Counted from the first letter of the stretch, positions 12,228 through 23,280 are shown. The stretch: 64,000 nucleotides of DNA from Cardiocondyla obscurior (GCF_019399895.1 NC_091883.1:352377-416376), one strand, 5' to 3'. The notes: generated by a model from the sequence alone, not told the origin. Made by a program: numbers and translations.

Positions 12228-12560
12228 TCCGATAGCGAACTGTACGGACAACACTGTGGCGCGAATTGCTCGTGGCTTCATAGCCAAGCTGGTCGACGAA
12301 CACTGCTACCAACTTCCGTGAGACTGTTACAAGTCGCAGTAAACACGATACAAAACATAAGGGATAGGTCGCGCCGCTCGTTAGAAAACGACGTTGATTC
12401 CGCGTTAGACAACGAAGAATCCATACATGTTATCACGCCGCACGAATTCGATTTTGGCGAAATAAGCGACACGTTAATAAACCGCGGAGACGGAAATTTA
12501 GCGTGTCGTACACATAATCAGATTCTCAAAGATACACCGAGTGACATAAGCAGGATTTAA
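12228..12560 (+). pseudogene. ORF1 of gypsy element 3 (truncated)
   Basis: A homologue of the ORF1 proteins at 29224-29673 and 48834-49262. It shares the M-S-D-S-E-L start, the S-W-L-H-S block, the I-x-P-x-E-F-D-F-G-E-I segment and the T-P-S-D-I-S block. It stops early with TAA where the other two continue into G-E-F-x-L-T-S-Y-D. The function of ORF1 is unknown; it sits between the primer-binding site and gag. Confidence 0.6.
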
Positions 12561-13433
12561 GACCGAGAAGAATTCTCGTTAACGTCATACAAAAAATCGA
12601 AGACGTGTTTTGACAAAAACACTCGAAAACGAAAATTTAAGTTAGGCGATCAGGTACTATTACAGGATGAAACGGTAAGAAGAAGCACATCAAAGAAACT
12701 GGAAGCACAGTGAATAGGATCATGTACGGTAATAGAAAAGTACGGCAAAGTTCGTTACAAAATAAAAGGAGGAAGAAGAAGCATAAAAGTACATGTAAAC
12801 AGACTAAAGCCATTTATAGAACACTGAACAAAGCTAAGCAAAAAAAGAAAAAAAGATTTACCATCCGCCAAAGGGTGGACAAATTGCCGGTGGTCGTTTT
12901 TCAGCACCACCAACGAGTAAGGTACCCGCAGCAATCGGAACGTGCGACTCCGCACAGGAGGCACGTCGGAGACACGGCACTCGTGACACCGTAGCGCCAT
13001 GAATCCCCGTCGACAGAATACGCACTGGACTCATCGGCGAGAAGACTCATCGGTGTCAAACAAAACGTCTACAAAAGAACTATAAAAAATAAAACACATT
13101 AATAAAACAAAAAATTCTACTCATCAAAAACAACACAGACACACACATACCAGTACAAAGCCGAAGAATAATCGTAAAGGCGACCAACAACAGACTGACA
13201 GTAAAACTGATAGAACGAACAGACAAACCAAAACAAAAGAAAAAATGCGTATCAAAAATTTCGAGAATTGCTACGCGAAACCGCGCGGAGATAGAAGAGA
13301 TAATAAAATAAGATACTTACCTCGGATCATAATACACTTTATTCCTACAACACACACACGCGCACGAAACACTGCCGAGATAAAAAACGTGAACATCGTA
13401 AAAGAATTAAACTGAAAAAACATCGTCTTTTAG

Positions 13434-14407
13434 AATTACAATCGCCGTGATGCAGAGCGCAAGCGAAAATCAGGAGATAAACCCACTATACATGGTAACA
13501 CAATTCGTACATGAGCCAGACTCTACTACGAAAACGTGAGACACCTGCAAGTAGCAAACGCTTCGTGAAAATTGGTAGCGATAACAAAAACTAAAGACAT
13601 AAAAGCGCAGTATAATAAAGTACAAAAAAAAATTAAAAGCCGAAACAGCATGCAAAAAGAATTGCTTAGAATTCTTTAAAAAAAGATGCAGAAATTTTGC
13701 AACAATAATACGGTCACAAAACAAATTAACAACCGCGATAAAAACTCTTACAACGCACGAAATGCAACCAACAAAGCGAAAACTAATAGACGCGATAAAA
13801 ACTATAAGTAAGAAACTATTCGATACAATGGACGCGGACAATGAGAAAGTAATAAACGAACAATTTTAAATGATAAACAGTCGGCAACTAACACTACAAC
13901 ACGCAGCAAAATAACAATTATATTCGATTGGCCACATACAGGAATTAGAAAAAACAATACAATACCACGAAAAAATATTAGCTAACGCGACACAACTTTT
14001 AAGTAAAAGAGTAGACGTTGTAACAGGGCAAATAGAAATGAAAGAATTAACAACGAACATACATGAAACGATAGAATTTGTAGCACCAACAAAAACGGAA
14101 ATGATAAACACGCGATTACTCCCAATTAACAATATAATACAAGAATTAAAAGTGGCAACAGTACAACTAACCGGAGAAACACATTTTCTTTTTAAACTCA
14201 ACACAAAAAACTGGAATACAATTGAAAAATATGCAACCATAAGCGCGTATAGCAACGAACAAGCGATATTCACTATTATAAGATTCCCGGTAGTAGACAA
14301 CGCGATGTACGAGTTAAATAAAATCACAGCATTCCCTGTATTGGACCAATCAAACGAAAACGCATTTAAATTAATAAAAACGGAATATGTTATTTTTGAT
14401 ATTGAAA
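13434..14407 (+). pseudogene. env (baculovirus F-like) remnant of gypsy element 3
   Basis: A CTTTTAG acceptor at 13428-13433 precedes a region homologous to env of the 54.3 kb copy. The segment 13470-13560 matches the N-terminal (F2-like) part, with stop codons. From about 13740 a D-A-D-N-E-K stretch starts the F1-like part, and 14038-14407 is open in frame. Copia insertion at 14408 removes the rest, including the membrane anchor. Baculovirus F-type proteins are class I membrane-fusion proteins; this copy is broken by several stops and by truncation. Confidence 0.6.
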
Positions 14408-14663
14408 TGAAAGCCCTCGGGTGGTGAAACTTAATATTTATTGCAGAAAGTAAAGTAGCAGAGAATCACACGTTTCTTACAAGTACAAAAAGGTGCGAGA
14501 GAGAAAAAAAAAGTAATCGGTATCACAATCATTTCGACCCATGGTCACATATCACAATAGTTTCGAGGTATCGAAAAGAATTGCTCGCACTGAATTTAAA
14601 AAAAAAACTTATACGCTAATAAAGGAGTCCATGAAACTTCGCTTTTAAATTATATGATCAACA
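14408..14663 (-). repeat. 3' LTR of the copia element
   Basis: It starts TGTTGATCATATAATT on the minus strand after a purine-rich AAAAATGAGAG tract and carries a CAATAAA signal near its end. The 5' partner is missing, so its age cannot be estimated from LTR divergence. Confidence 0.6.
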
Positions 14664-14780
14664 CTCTCATTTTTCATGATTACTCCTTTTTGGCTTTATA
14701 TTTCTTTTTGGACGCAATTATAATCTTCTTATGCTTAAATTAATGATACATTTGGCTTAACATTTAACAACTCACGTATA

Positions 14781-15149
14781 CAGGAGTCCCGCACTATGTG
14801 TCATTGCTTCTAGGGATAGGTAGATATCGGGAATCGGGAATACAAATTAAAATTTCCAGTGCCATTTTGTAAAATTTTCAATGGTTATTGAGAAAAAAAT
14901 TAATTTGTCTAGCGCAAGAGCAACAAGGAAGCTGCGGGCGAGTGAGCGCGACAGGCGAATGGCTAGGAATGGTGCCGTCGCTTGTCGCGCTCACTCGCCC
15001 GCAGCTTCCTTGTCGCTCTTGCGCTAGACAAATTAATTTTTTTCTCAATAACCATTGAAAATTTTGCAAAATGGCACTGAAATTTTTAATTTGTATTCCC
15101 AATATCTACTTATCCCTAGAAGCGTTGACACATGGTGCGGGACACCCTG
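14781..15149. mobile_element. Palindromic (foldback) MITE A
   Basis: A 369-bp sequence flanked by TA on both sides, with termini CAGGAGTCCCGCA and its complement TGCGGGACACCCTG. The two arms are inverse complements almost throughout, meeting near 14960, so the transcript would form a long hairpin. It is homologous to 21035-21405 (371 bp). TA duplication and CAGGGTGTCC-type ends suggest mobilisation by a Tc1/mariner-group transposase (inference). Confidence 0.85.
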
Positions 15150-15169
15150 TATAACAAAATTGCTCTCTA

Positions 15170-16090
15170 AGTAACGGTTTAGTTAGTATGTCCGCTTGCT
15201 GCTCCTTGGTAGGAATGTACTCTAGATCAAACAAACCCTCTTGGATTTTTTCATGTGCAAAATGATACCTAACATCAATATGTTTGGTCCGCTTATGAAA
15301 CTCGGGATTCTTTAGACTCTTTATAGCGCTCTAATTATTTACAAATAATTTCGGTTTTGCTAAGTTCTTTTCCTTTACAACTTCGAGCATTAGACGGCTT
15401 AACCAAATTAATTCTTTAATCGCTTACGCTGCGGCTATAAACTCAGACTCTGTAGTAAACAGCGCGATTACTTTTTGTTTTTTGCGAGCTCCATGAAATA
15501 GTACTATCGTTTAACTTGAAAACGTAGCCTGAAGTCGATTTTCGAGGTTTAATATTGCCTGCATAATCGGCATTGCTAAAAGCTGACAAAATTAGGTTTG
15601 TATTGTCTTTAATGACTAAACCATAATCTACCATTCCTTTCAGATATTTAAGCATTTGCTTAACGCCATTCCAGTGAATCTTATCGGGTAATTCTAAATA
15701 TTGACTCACGATACTCAACGCAAAGGCGATGTCGGGTCTCGTATCTATTCCCAAATACATCAAGGATTTTACAGCTTTTCTGTATGGCGCACACACGCCA
15801 CCGGACTCTTGTTTGCCATGCGCCAGCACACTCAGATTCTGATGCTTGTCTGTGGGAACAGCTACTGGGTTTGCATCAGCCATGTTAAAGCGCTCCAAAA
15901 CCTTTTGTGCGTATCCAGATTGATGCAGAAAAATTGAGCCATCTGTACATTGCTCTATTTGGAAACCTAAGAACAGATTTAAGTTACCAGTGGTTATTTC
16001 AAATTCCGTCTTCAATTAAGTCAACAAAGTCTTCGCGGTTGCATGGTTTACTGCCGCTATTAATCCATCATCTATGTAAATCGCTAGTAT
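15170..16090 (-). pseudogene. copia reverse transcriptase end and RNase H
   Basis: The clearest open part, 16015-15443, encodes the typical copia segment with F-L-G-F-Q-I-E near its start, then Y-x-x-A-V-K-S-L-M-Y-L and S-A-F-S-N-A-D-Y-A-G (RNase H). The reverse-transcriptase catalytic Y-I-D-D-G lies just upstream, near 16080-16066, separated by a stop. The RNase H end, with a K-E-Q-Q-A-D-I-L-T-K-P motif, is readable in another frame down to 15170. Several stops and frameshifts show it is dead. Confidence 0.75.
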
Positions 16091-17140
16091 CGATTCGTTT
16101 TCTTGAAGTCTGTTAGTGAAGACGCATGAGTCCGATTGCGTAGGTTTCAAGTCGAACTTCTTCAGGAAAAAAGTAAAACGTTCGTGCCAACATCTTGAGG
16201 CTTGTTTTAGTCCGTACAGGCTTCTTTTCAGTTTGCAAACGTTGCCTGTTCCTTCTTTTTAACCTTCAGGTTGGTCCATGTATATCGTTTCTTGTAGCTT
16301 TCCGTTGAGAAAAGCCGTTTTTATGTCAAATTGGTGCAAGACCATATTTCTTGCAACTGCCATAGCCAGGATTACACGAATGGAATCGAATTTCACGAGT
16401 AAACTGATTTTCGTGATAGTTTCGTGATAGTCAATTCCCTGCCTTTGTGAATAATCTTTTGCTACTAGCCTGGCCTTAAATTTGTCGATGCTTCCATCAA
16501 GTTTTTTTTTTAAATTTGTACACCCAACAATTTTGAATGGCTTTCCTCCGTCTTGTCGATCTACAATGCTCCAAGTGTTATTTTTTTTTTCAGCGATTTA
16601 ATTTCTTCATCCATTGTTCGCTTTTCTTAAACAGCATATGAACTGGTGATTGCTTCTTGATAATTCTGAGGTTCTTCAGCTTCTATTAAGAGAATAGAAT
16701 CGGGATCTATTCCACTCTCGTACCTGTTTGGTCTTTTTATCCCGCTTCTGTCTCGTAAGACTCTTTCTTCTGGCTCACGTATCTGATGGTTTTAAATTTC
16801 AGGTTAAAAAAAATCATCTGCCGAATCAAAAACTTCGTCAATGTTAGATCTCTTTTCATTAGTTGATGAATCAGATTCCGGTTAAACTTGCAAAAGACGG
16901 TTTTCTGGGTTGATTGCGATTTCAATTTCTTATTTTTCCTGAAAACATTGTGATTGGTCATCCTGTGTATTCTCTGTTGAAACATTTACGTCGGCATCGT
17001 TTTCTCTGAAAACTACATCCCTCTTCGTGTCTACTCTGTCAGTTTCAGGAAACCAAATTCTGAATTCTTTCACATCCTTATATCTCACAAGAAAACCTTT
17101 AATAGCTTTACTGTTTAGTTTTTTACGCTTTTTCTTGGGG
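16091..17140 (-). pseudogene. copia integrase C-terminus and reverse transcriptase N-terminal part
   Basis: On the minus strand from 17140 the frame encodes the copia segment with G-F-L-V-R-Y and R-D-V-V-F-R-E, the linker between integrase and reverse transcriptase. Stops follow near 16930 and 16800. Below this the sequence still resembles the fingers of copia reverse transcriptase but is broken by several indels. Confidence 0.65.
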
Positions 17141-17148
17141 ATATGTGC

Positions 17149-18398
17149 TGTGACGTGGCAGCTTTTGCTGCCTCGCCGCAGCTCCCCTCGGTCGTCACAG
17201 GGCGCAGCGGCGTCAGGCGGACGCCGTAAAAAAAGGGGCGAGGAAAGAGGGATTACGAGAGGGCTTCCGGAGTGCCAGGATCGGATATAGCGAATACTGT
17301 CTAATGGCTGCAACTCTTTTTGCTTTATTTGTTGCTATCGTATATTCCTGAGGCTGCGAGCCGTTTTTACCATGCGGGAAGCCGAAATGGCATAGACTAT
17401 AGACGAGGGGAAAAATCCCCAAGAACAGAGCCAAAGGATAAGTGCCCGAGAGAAGAGGCCACCCGTCCCGAGAGCATTGAAGAAGGCCCAAGGTCAGAAA
17501 GAAGCGCCCTAACCTACCTCGTCGCCGAGAGTCGTCGAAGGGAGAATCGGCGCGGCGAAAAAATTAGTACGGACTATTCGAAACCCGCGCCGTTCTAGTA
17601 GCTAGTGACAGGGCCCTGCGAGGGGAACCGTATCCGCGGGAAACCAGCGACGTCGCGCGCGGAAAAGTCTGCGATGCCCGCGGCGTATCCCCATACGCCG
17701 GGCCTCGTGTCGAAATTTCGTGCGGTCTCTTCCGTGTGGGCACGCGATCGAAAGCGAGAATTGGCGAGAGCGTAAAATTGTTATGTCCTGACGTCCCGCG
17801 AAAACAAACCGCGGTAAGGGAGGCGCGTGGCCGGCATCACAACAATCAGGGCCGGCCCGTGAGTTGCGAAAAAGCGGGATCTAGTTAACGTAATTGCTTG
17901 CTATTTATTATTGTCAAAACGAGTACATGATAGAGACGATCGGGCGAAAATCGATCGTCCTTAACAGTTCCATTTCTTCTTTTCTTTGTAATTTTTTTTT
18001 GCTTGCCGTAATAAACGGTTTGATTGTTTATTATATTATCGTTCGCGCGAAAGTTATTTTGTGCCGTCTTTTCCAATTGTCCGCGAATTTTGTCCGTACC
18101 ACCCCGCCCCTCTCCGTCCAGTAAAGCTAGTCCCCGCGCGTGACGGCGGTTCGGGTTACCAATAATTCTTGGTGGCGTAGGTTATCGGTTTACGAACAAA
18201 ATTGGCACGGCAGGGCCCGTGCCTGGCGCCCAAAAGTTACCTTTGTGAGACCACGCTGTCTCGCGCCGGGATACGGCCGAGGAATCACCATCCCTCCTCC
18301 CCGCTTCTTCTCGTGTTACGGCGGCGCGCGGATTTTATATCCGTGCCCGGTCTTTTTGTTCGCGGTTTTCGTCCGCGAGAAAGAAAGTAATCGTGACA
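17149..18398 (-). mobile_element. Long LTR-like repeat, copy 2, nested in copia, GTGC target duplication
   Basis: 1250 bp, starting TGTGACG and ending CGTGACA on the plus strand, with GTGC directly on both sides (17145-17148 and 18399-18402). Removing it and one GTGC restores the copia reading frame across the junction, which proves an insertion. Homology to 3377-4963 is in the opposite orientation. A 4-bp duplication fits Ty3/gypsy-type integrases. No internal coding region is present, so it is a solo LTR or a short non-autonomous element. Confidence 0.85.
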
Positions 18399-18402
18399 GT
18401 GC

Positions 18403-19492
18403 ATAGGCAATTGTTCCAAAGGCACTCAACTTTTGTAATTTAGCGTCTTGCCCAATCCACAGTTGGCATGGAGTTTTTTGGCTTTATGAACTCGTACCTG
18501 TACGATTTAGAATAAAAACCGACGTGTTTATTGCTTCGGCTTACAGCTTCAATGAAAGTTTCTTGGCATGTATTATGGTCCTCATAGCTTCGACAATTGT
18601 ACGGTTTTCTCTCTCTGCAGAACCATTCTATTCAAGAGTAAAGGCTACAGTTTTTTGATGTTGTATCCCATGCTGTCTCAACGTTTCCTTGACTGCATCA
18701 TTCACGAATTCCAGGCCGTTATCCGTACGTAGAGTTTTTATATTTCTTCCTAGATAATTTTTCGTCACAGCGATAAAATCCTTGATCCGTTCTGCAGTTT
18801 TATTTTTGTGTTTAAGAAAGTACACTATTCTGTAATGAGAAAAGTCATCTTTAAACAACAAAAAATAACGTGATCCATTTATTGAATTCTCTTGAAGAGG
18901 GCCGCACAGATCCGAATGAACGAGTTCTCCAGGAGCTTGTGTTTTATAATCCTCTTGTTTACGTTTTGGAAATGGTAATCGATGTGACTTATCAAGAACG
19001 CATTCTTCGCAGAAAAAATCCTCATTAATATCTACCGGAATTTCTCGGGCTTTTAGGTACCGTAAAACTAGATGCTTATTTTGATGTGCAAGATTCTCGA
19101 GCCAAGATTAATGAGATTTCTTGACAGCTAGATTTGTTTCAATTTCTCCATTTTCTGGCGGAAGCATTTTGAACTTCATTTCGCAAAGTTTGTGCCTACG
19201 CACTCTCACTGCAACAATAGGTCATCTTTTTTAAAATGACAGCCTTTAGTAATAAAAATTTGCAATAATCCCTTGTTTAACGCTAAACCTGCTGAAAAAG
19301 GTTGTACCTCAGCTTAAATACAAATAGGACTTGAGACAAATGATTTTCTGCCCATTCGCTTTTATCGTAGGCTAGAATATTTATGTTTCCTTTACCTAAA
19401 GCTTGCACTGATTCACCTTTCTTTTCATCATTTACTAGATAAGGTTTTTTAAAATATTTTAAATTTACGATCCAATTTTTCTGATTGGACAT
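18403..19492 (-). pseudogene. copia protease end and integrase core
   Basis: 19492-19283 holds the end of protease and start of the pre-integrase region. The integrase zinc region (H-x-x-H then E-E-C-V-L) lies at about 19080-18980. The catalytic core has a V-H-S-D-L-C-G-P block near 18920 and an L-R-T-D-N-G-L-E-F block at 18861-18628. A stop interrupts the frame at 18630. The core is cut by the nested LTR at 18398. Confidence 0.7.
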
Positions 19493-19522
19493 GTGATCAG
19501 TAGCTCCAGCATTGCTTTTTTA

Positions 19523-20294
19523 TACCTAAAAAAAGACGACGCCGGGGTTCAGCGGAGCTCAGCGGGGTCGGCGTCGCTCTTGATCGCGGCGCCGAGGCTT
19601 CGGTTGCGGCGCGATCAAAAACGACGAACCTCGATGCCGTCGTTGCGTTCATCGGCACTCGGTTCGCTTTGGCTAAGTCCGTGCGTTGGACTTAGCCGCG
19701 GAACGAAGATCGCATTATCATCGTTTTTACGCGCGATATGTGGATAATTTAAAAAGTTTGTGGCGCACCGCACCTTTGGTCCCCACCAAACATTTGTTAT
19801 GTCCGCCGTCCGGCCGATGTTGTGGCCGGAACGATGCATCGCCAGGTGCACCGTTACATAGTTATAAGGCTGCAAACAATATCGAATAATGTTTTCTACA
19901 ATGAACGATAATTTGTTTGATTCCAGTCATACTGTATCACTCCGATACTCCTTGCAAGAGCAACATCTTTAGAATAAACAAATTGCAAGCGCAATAGGGC
20001 GGCAGCTAATTTGCGTGTACATGTTTATTTTCTTTAAATTATCTGCGCACTAATTAGTTGCCTTTCTGATGCGTTCGCGACATTTTTACTGTGAAGATAG
20101 TTGTTTTCGCAAGAAGTATCGGCGTGATGCAGTATAATTAGAGTAAAAAAAAAATATTGTTTATTGTAGAGAACATTATTTGGTACTGTTTAGAGTCTCA
20201 TAATTCGATAAGAATTGATTGTTAACGAAAAAATACTTAAGTATAGTGTTTTGGAAAGTTTCCAAGATAATCTACAAGAATATGTAATAAATCA
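19523..20294. other. GC-rich hairpin-bearing segment and noncoding flank
   Basis: 19530-19700 is much more GC-rich than its surroundings and holds perfect inverted repeats: GGCTAAGTCC with GGACTTAGCC (about 19671-19697), and GATCGCG with CGCGATC near 19580-19615. It abuts the truncated copia pol at 19522, so it could be another insertion or the true left flank. The 86-residue minus frame over it is not recognised. From 19890 to 20294 nothing is recognisable. Confidence 0.35.
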
Positions 20295-20502
20295 TAGGGT
20301 GTTCCTATTTTCAGAATTCCATTTCAAGAAATTCTATTTCAGAAATTTAAGATGATTTTTATGTGACTTACAAATAACTGTTCAACATTAAACCAATAGT
20401 ACCATCTTATACTTCCTTTAAACCAAATAACTTTTGTCTGAGACGTTTTTCTGTATTTTTCTTTGAAATTTTTGCCTTGAAAGAGTAAAATGAGACACCC
20501 TG
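20295..20502. mobile_element. Short MITE with AGGGTGTTCC-type ends
   Basis: About 208 bp between an AGGGTGTTCCTATTTT left end and a matching AAAATGAGACACCCTG right end followed by TA. The ends resemble those of the palindromic MITEs, but the inside differs and is not a full palindrome. It lies directly upstream of the odorant-receptor remnant. Confidence 0.5.
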
Positions 20503-20543
20503 TATATGCTCATTTATATATTTTAATATTTACATTTGTTAAG

Positions 20544-22138
20544 CTATTATACCAATCATAAATATGATTGCGGAAGATTGGAAAACACCGAAAAATATGC
20601 AAGAGAAAAATATTATGATTCGACAGGCGCAGTATGCACGTATTATTATTACTTGCGCCTTCTGCATTATGGGAGTTGGAGGCTTTTTTATTATTATTCT
20701 CCCTTGTTTTGGAATATCAATGAGATTGACAACCAATATTACTGATCCAGGAAGACCAATGCCTTTACAAACTCATTACATTTATGACGTCACAAAAAAG
20801 CCACAATATGAACTGACATTTATTAGTCAATCTATTTATATTATTGTTGCCATAATGTCTTACAGTGGAATAGATAATTTTCTTGGGCTGTTGGTTTTTC
20901 ATATATGTGGCCAATTAGAGATTCTAAAAAAAAATTTATCAAGTTTAGATAAATGTATGGATTGTCAGAAGATCCTAAAAAAATGCGTCATGAGACACGT
21001 ACGTTTACTTAGGTTTGTATGTAATATTTATATACAGGGTGTTCCAAATAATGTGTCGCTCCTAAAAACTATGAGTAAAAAATTGAAATCGAAGACGAAA
21101 AGTCAAATACAATTAAAAGGATTTTTAATAGTTTTCGAGAAAAAAATTAATTTATGTACGCGTAAGAGCGACAATGAAGCTGCTCGTGAGTGAGCACGAC
21201 AAACGACGGCGCCATTAACGGTTAATGGCGCCGTCGCTTGTCGTGCTCACTCACGAGCAGCTTCATTGTCGCTCTTACGCGTACATAAATTAATTTTTTT
21301 CTCGAAAACTATTAAAAATTTTTTTTATTGTATTTGACTTTTCGTCTTCAATTCTGATTTCCTACCCATAGTTTTTGAAAGCGACACATTGTTTGAGACA
21401 CTCTGTATATATATAATTTATATATAAAATTGAAAGTTAAAATATATGAATAAATAAGTGTTATCAAAGGTGTCTAATGTAAGATATGTAATTTATAGAG
21501 CTATTAAAGTTATTGAAGAGACGTATAATATAACACTTTTAGTACTGTTCGTATATTTTGGACTACTTTTTGCTTTTTATGGTTTTCGAATAATTTGTGT
21601 AAGTATATATAAAAATAAGGTACAAATAAATATTGATTTACCTAAATAAGTTAGTAATATTTTTTTTTTTAACAAGTATGTTATATATAAATTTGTTTTA
21701 TCTGCTTAAACTTTTATATGTATCATAAACATAAAAAATTTTATAAACAATAGAATACTATGTTTAATGAACATTATGAATAATTTAGTTGTTTGAGGAA
21801 GAAAATAATTTATCGGTTGTTCACTTAATATATTTTATTTCCAATATTATCAATTTATTTGTCCACATGTGCCTTTATTGTGTTCTTGGCGAAATTTTAA
21901 TGACTAAGGTTAGTTTGATTTTTATTAATAAATACCAATACATGTATAATAACAATTTAAAAATATTTTTGATATTTTTAAGTGTAATGAAATATATTAT
22001 GCGGCATATAATAACAAATGGTATTCTGTGGATTTAAAAACTACGAAAAATTTAATACATCTTTTTATAAGGGGTACTAAACCAGTTTACCTTACTGCTG
22101 GGAAAATATTTCCTATGACAATGGCTACATTTTGCGGT
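20544..22138 (+). pseudogene. Odorant receptor (7tm_6) remnant, four middle exons
   Basis: Exons 20544-21012, 21499-21598, 21789-21908 and 21983-22138 join in phase with GT-AG ends. They encode the middle and late part of an insect odorant receptor. Visible features are the D-N-F-L-G-L-L-V-F-H-I-C-G-Q-L-E block, the E-T-Y-N-I-T transmembrane region, C-V-L-G-E-I-L, and the final-helix signature with Y-N-N-K-W-Y and K-P-V-Y-L-T-A-G-K-I-F-P-M-T-M-A-T-F. The N-terminal exon with the first transmembrane helices is missing. So is the last short exon that should follow the GT at 22139. A palindromic MITE sits in the first intron. No stops are seen inside the exons. Such receptors form odour-gated ion channels with Orco; this copy is probably truncated, or its terminal exons lie beyond the repeats and were not recognised. 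Confidence 0.75.
21035..21405. mobile_element. Palindromic (foldback) MITE B
   Basis: 371 bp with TA on both sides, CAGGGTGTTCC at one end and GAGACACTCTG at the other. Its two arms are inverse complements meeting near 21215 at a GCGCCATTAACGGTTAATGGCGC centre. It is homologous to 14781-15149. It lies inside an intron of the odorant-receptor remnant in the sense orientation. Confidence 0.85.
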
Positions 22139-22423
22139 GTAAAAATTATTAAATTTCCAACTTGATTGTAATGTTTAATTAAAATTGTTTTTTTTTTTTT
22201 AAGCACATTGTGTAATTAAAATTTTACATACACACAGTAATTTATATCATAATTTTATGTATTTTATATTTATACACATTTTATGCTTGCACTTATCAAA
22301 AAACGTGGTAGTATCTTGCGTCAAGTGTACCCGTGCGAGACCACTGCGTACTTTAACGTAGATTGCCGAATTGCCAGCTGAAATTATCGAATCTCAGATA
22401 ATAATTAAGCCGATCAAACTCTA
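22139..22423. other. AT-rich flank between the receptor and the repeat
   Basis: This is where the last receptor exon is expected, but no matching open segment was found. The homology to the 11 kb repeat copy begins at 22424. Confidence 0.4.
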
Positions 22424-22904
22424 ACAAGGAGAGGTTTCCAAGTGCCAACGCAGTTTTTTAATGAGCTTTAGCATGGTAGTAGAGAAGGAAAATATAAGAT
22501 TACGCGTCGACGATTAGGTGTAGATACGCAATAGTTTTTGAGAAATCGAGATTTAAAGTTTTCGAGCGTGCTATGTACAGATGTTACGACGAGTCTTTCA
22601 ACAGTGTTTGGTTGGTCGTACGGTGAGCGCTTCGGACTCACAGTTCGAAAATTGTGCGTTCGCGTCCCGTAATGTTAATTTTTTGAAATTTTTTTTTTAT
22701 TCAAATAATTGTATTTTTTTTTTTACTTTAGTAGGATTAATTTTTTATGTATTAATTAATTTAATATTTACATTGTTAATTTAAAAAAAATAAAAAAAAA
22801 ATTTGAAATTAATAAATATTCCCTTAATTAATATTTGTTTCCAAAAATTATTAAATAAAATTTAACCGAAGGTTACATCTTGCTATAACTTTAAACTTAA
22901 AATG
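22424..22904 (+). repeat. Dispersed repeat with tRNA-like core, copy 2
   Basis: Inverse complement of 10878-11606 without the solo LTR. The tRNA-like core is at 22610-22672, with a box-A-like block at 22613-22629 and a box-B-like block at 22656-22666. It is followed by the tract TTTTTTGAAATTTTTT and by AT-rich sequence. The CCA end and acceptor pairing are not convincing, so it is a tRNA-derived repeat rather than a working tRNA gene. Confidence 0.65.
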
Positions 22905-23117
22905 ATAGTCGTTAATAATTTTAATATATCCTAACAAAGGTAAGAGATATGAGTAATAAAACATGATGATAAGCGCGTGAGAATTAACAATGTTAGAGGT
23001 AAGCGATATGTGTGACAATGACATATGAAGACAACAAATAATGTGGAGTATCATATGAATCATACAAATAGATATATCAATTCGCATTATAAAACTTATA
23101 AATTTAATTAGGCTAGA

Positions 23118-23280
23118 TTAATTGTTACAATAATTTGTGTGGTATTCATTATAAAAACAATTAAAACATAAAAATTGACGACAATAAGAACATTGAATAA
23201 ATGCTAATTCGTTTTCTTTATCATCTTCGCAATCATCACATCTTTTCTTCTTTAATTTCTCAGGGAATGCAACAGCGTTG
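23118..23280 (-). pseudogene. piggyBac-like transposase C-terminal cysteine-rich end
   Basis: The minus-strand frame ends in a cysteine-rich domain: K-K-R-C-D-D-C, then Q-C-S-Y-C, L-C-F-N-C-F and H-T-N-Y-C. This matches the layout of the zinc-binding tail of piggyBac transposases. Upstream of about 23280 the frame no longer looks like transposase, so only the tail remains. Other cysteine-rich ends are possible. Confidence 0.4.

Larger units (their letters stand above)
11607..14407 (+). mobile_element. Ty3/gypsy errantivirus-like element 3, internally deleted
   Basis: It begins with a 5'-truncated LTR end (to 11790) and a TGGTGGCAACGG primer-binding site from 11794. A short start exon and GTAAGT donor follow (12167-12187), then the ORF1 homologue from 12228. 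Near 12594 the sequence jumps from ORF1 straight into the last part of integrase (about 12600-12826), so gag, protease, reverse transcriptase and most of integrase are gone. The env region follows with an acceptor at 13433. Its F1-like part runs from about 13740 until a copia LTR interrupts it at 14408. Order and sequence match the 47.9 kb copy. It could only have moved, if at all, with help from another element. Confidence 0.75.
14408..19522 (-). mobile_element. Ty1/copia retrotransposon, 5'-truncated, with nested insertions
   Basis: A minus-strand element. The 3' LTR is at about 14663-14408 (starts TGTTGATC, holds CAATAAA, ends TTTCA). Upstream on the minus strand come the RNase H and reverse-transcriptase regions (about 17140-15170), an integrase region (19100-18400) and the end of protease (19490-19283). 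It stops abruptly at 19522, with gag and the 5' LTR missing. Two younger insertions interrupt it: a MITE at 14781-15149 and an LTR at 17149-18398. It inserted into the env of gypsy element 3, giving a clear order of events. Confidence 0.8.

Noticed and set aside
22610..22672. Possible functional tRNA gene
   Set aside because: Box-A and box-B-like blocks are present, but the acceptor stem does not pair well and the same sequence is embedded in a dispersed repeat.
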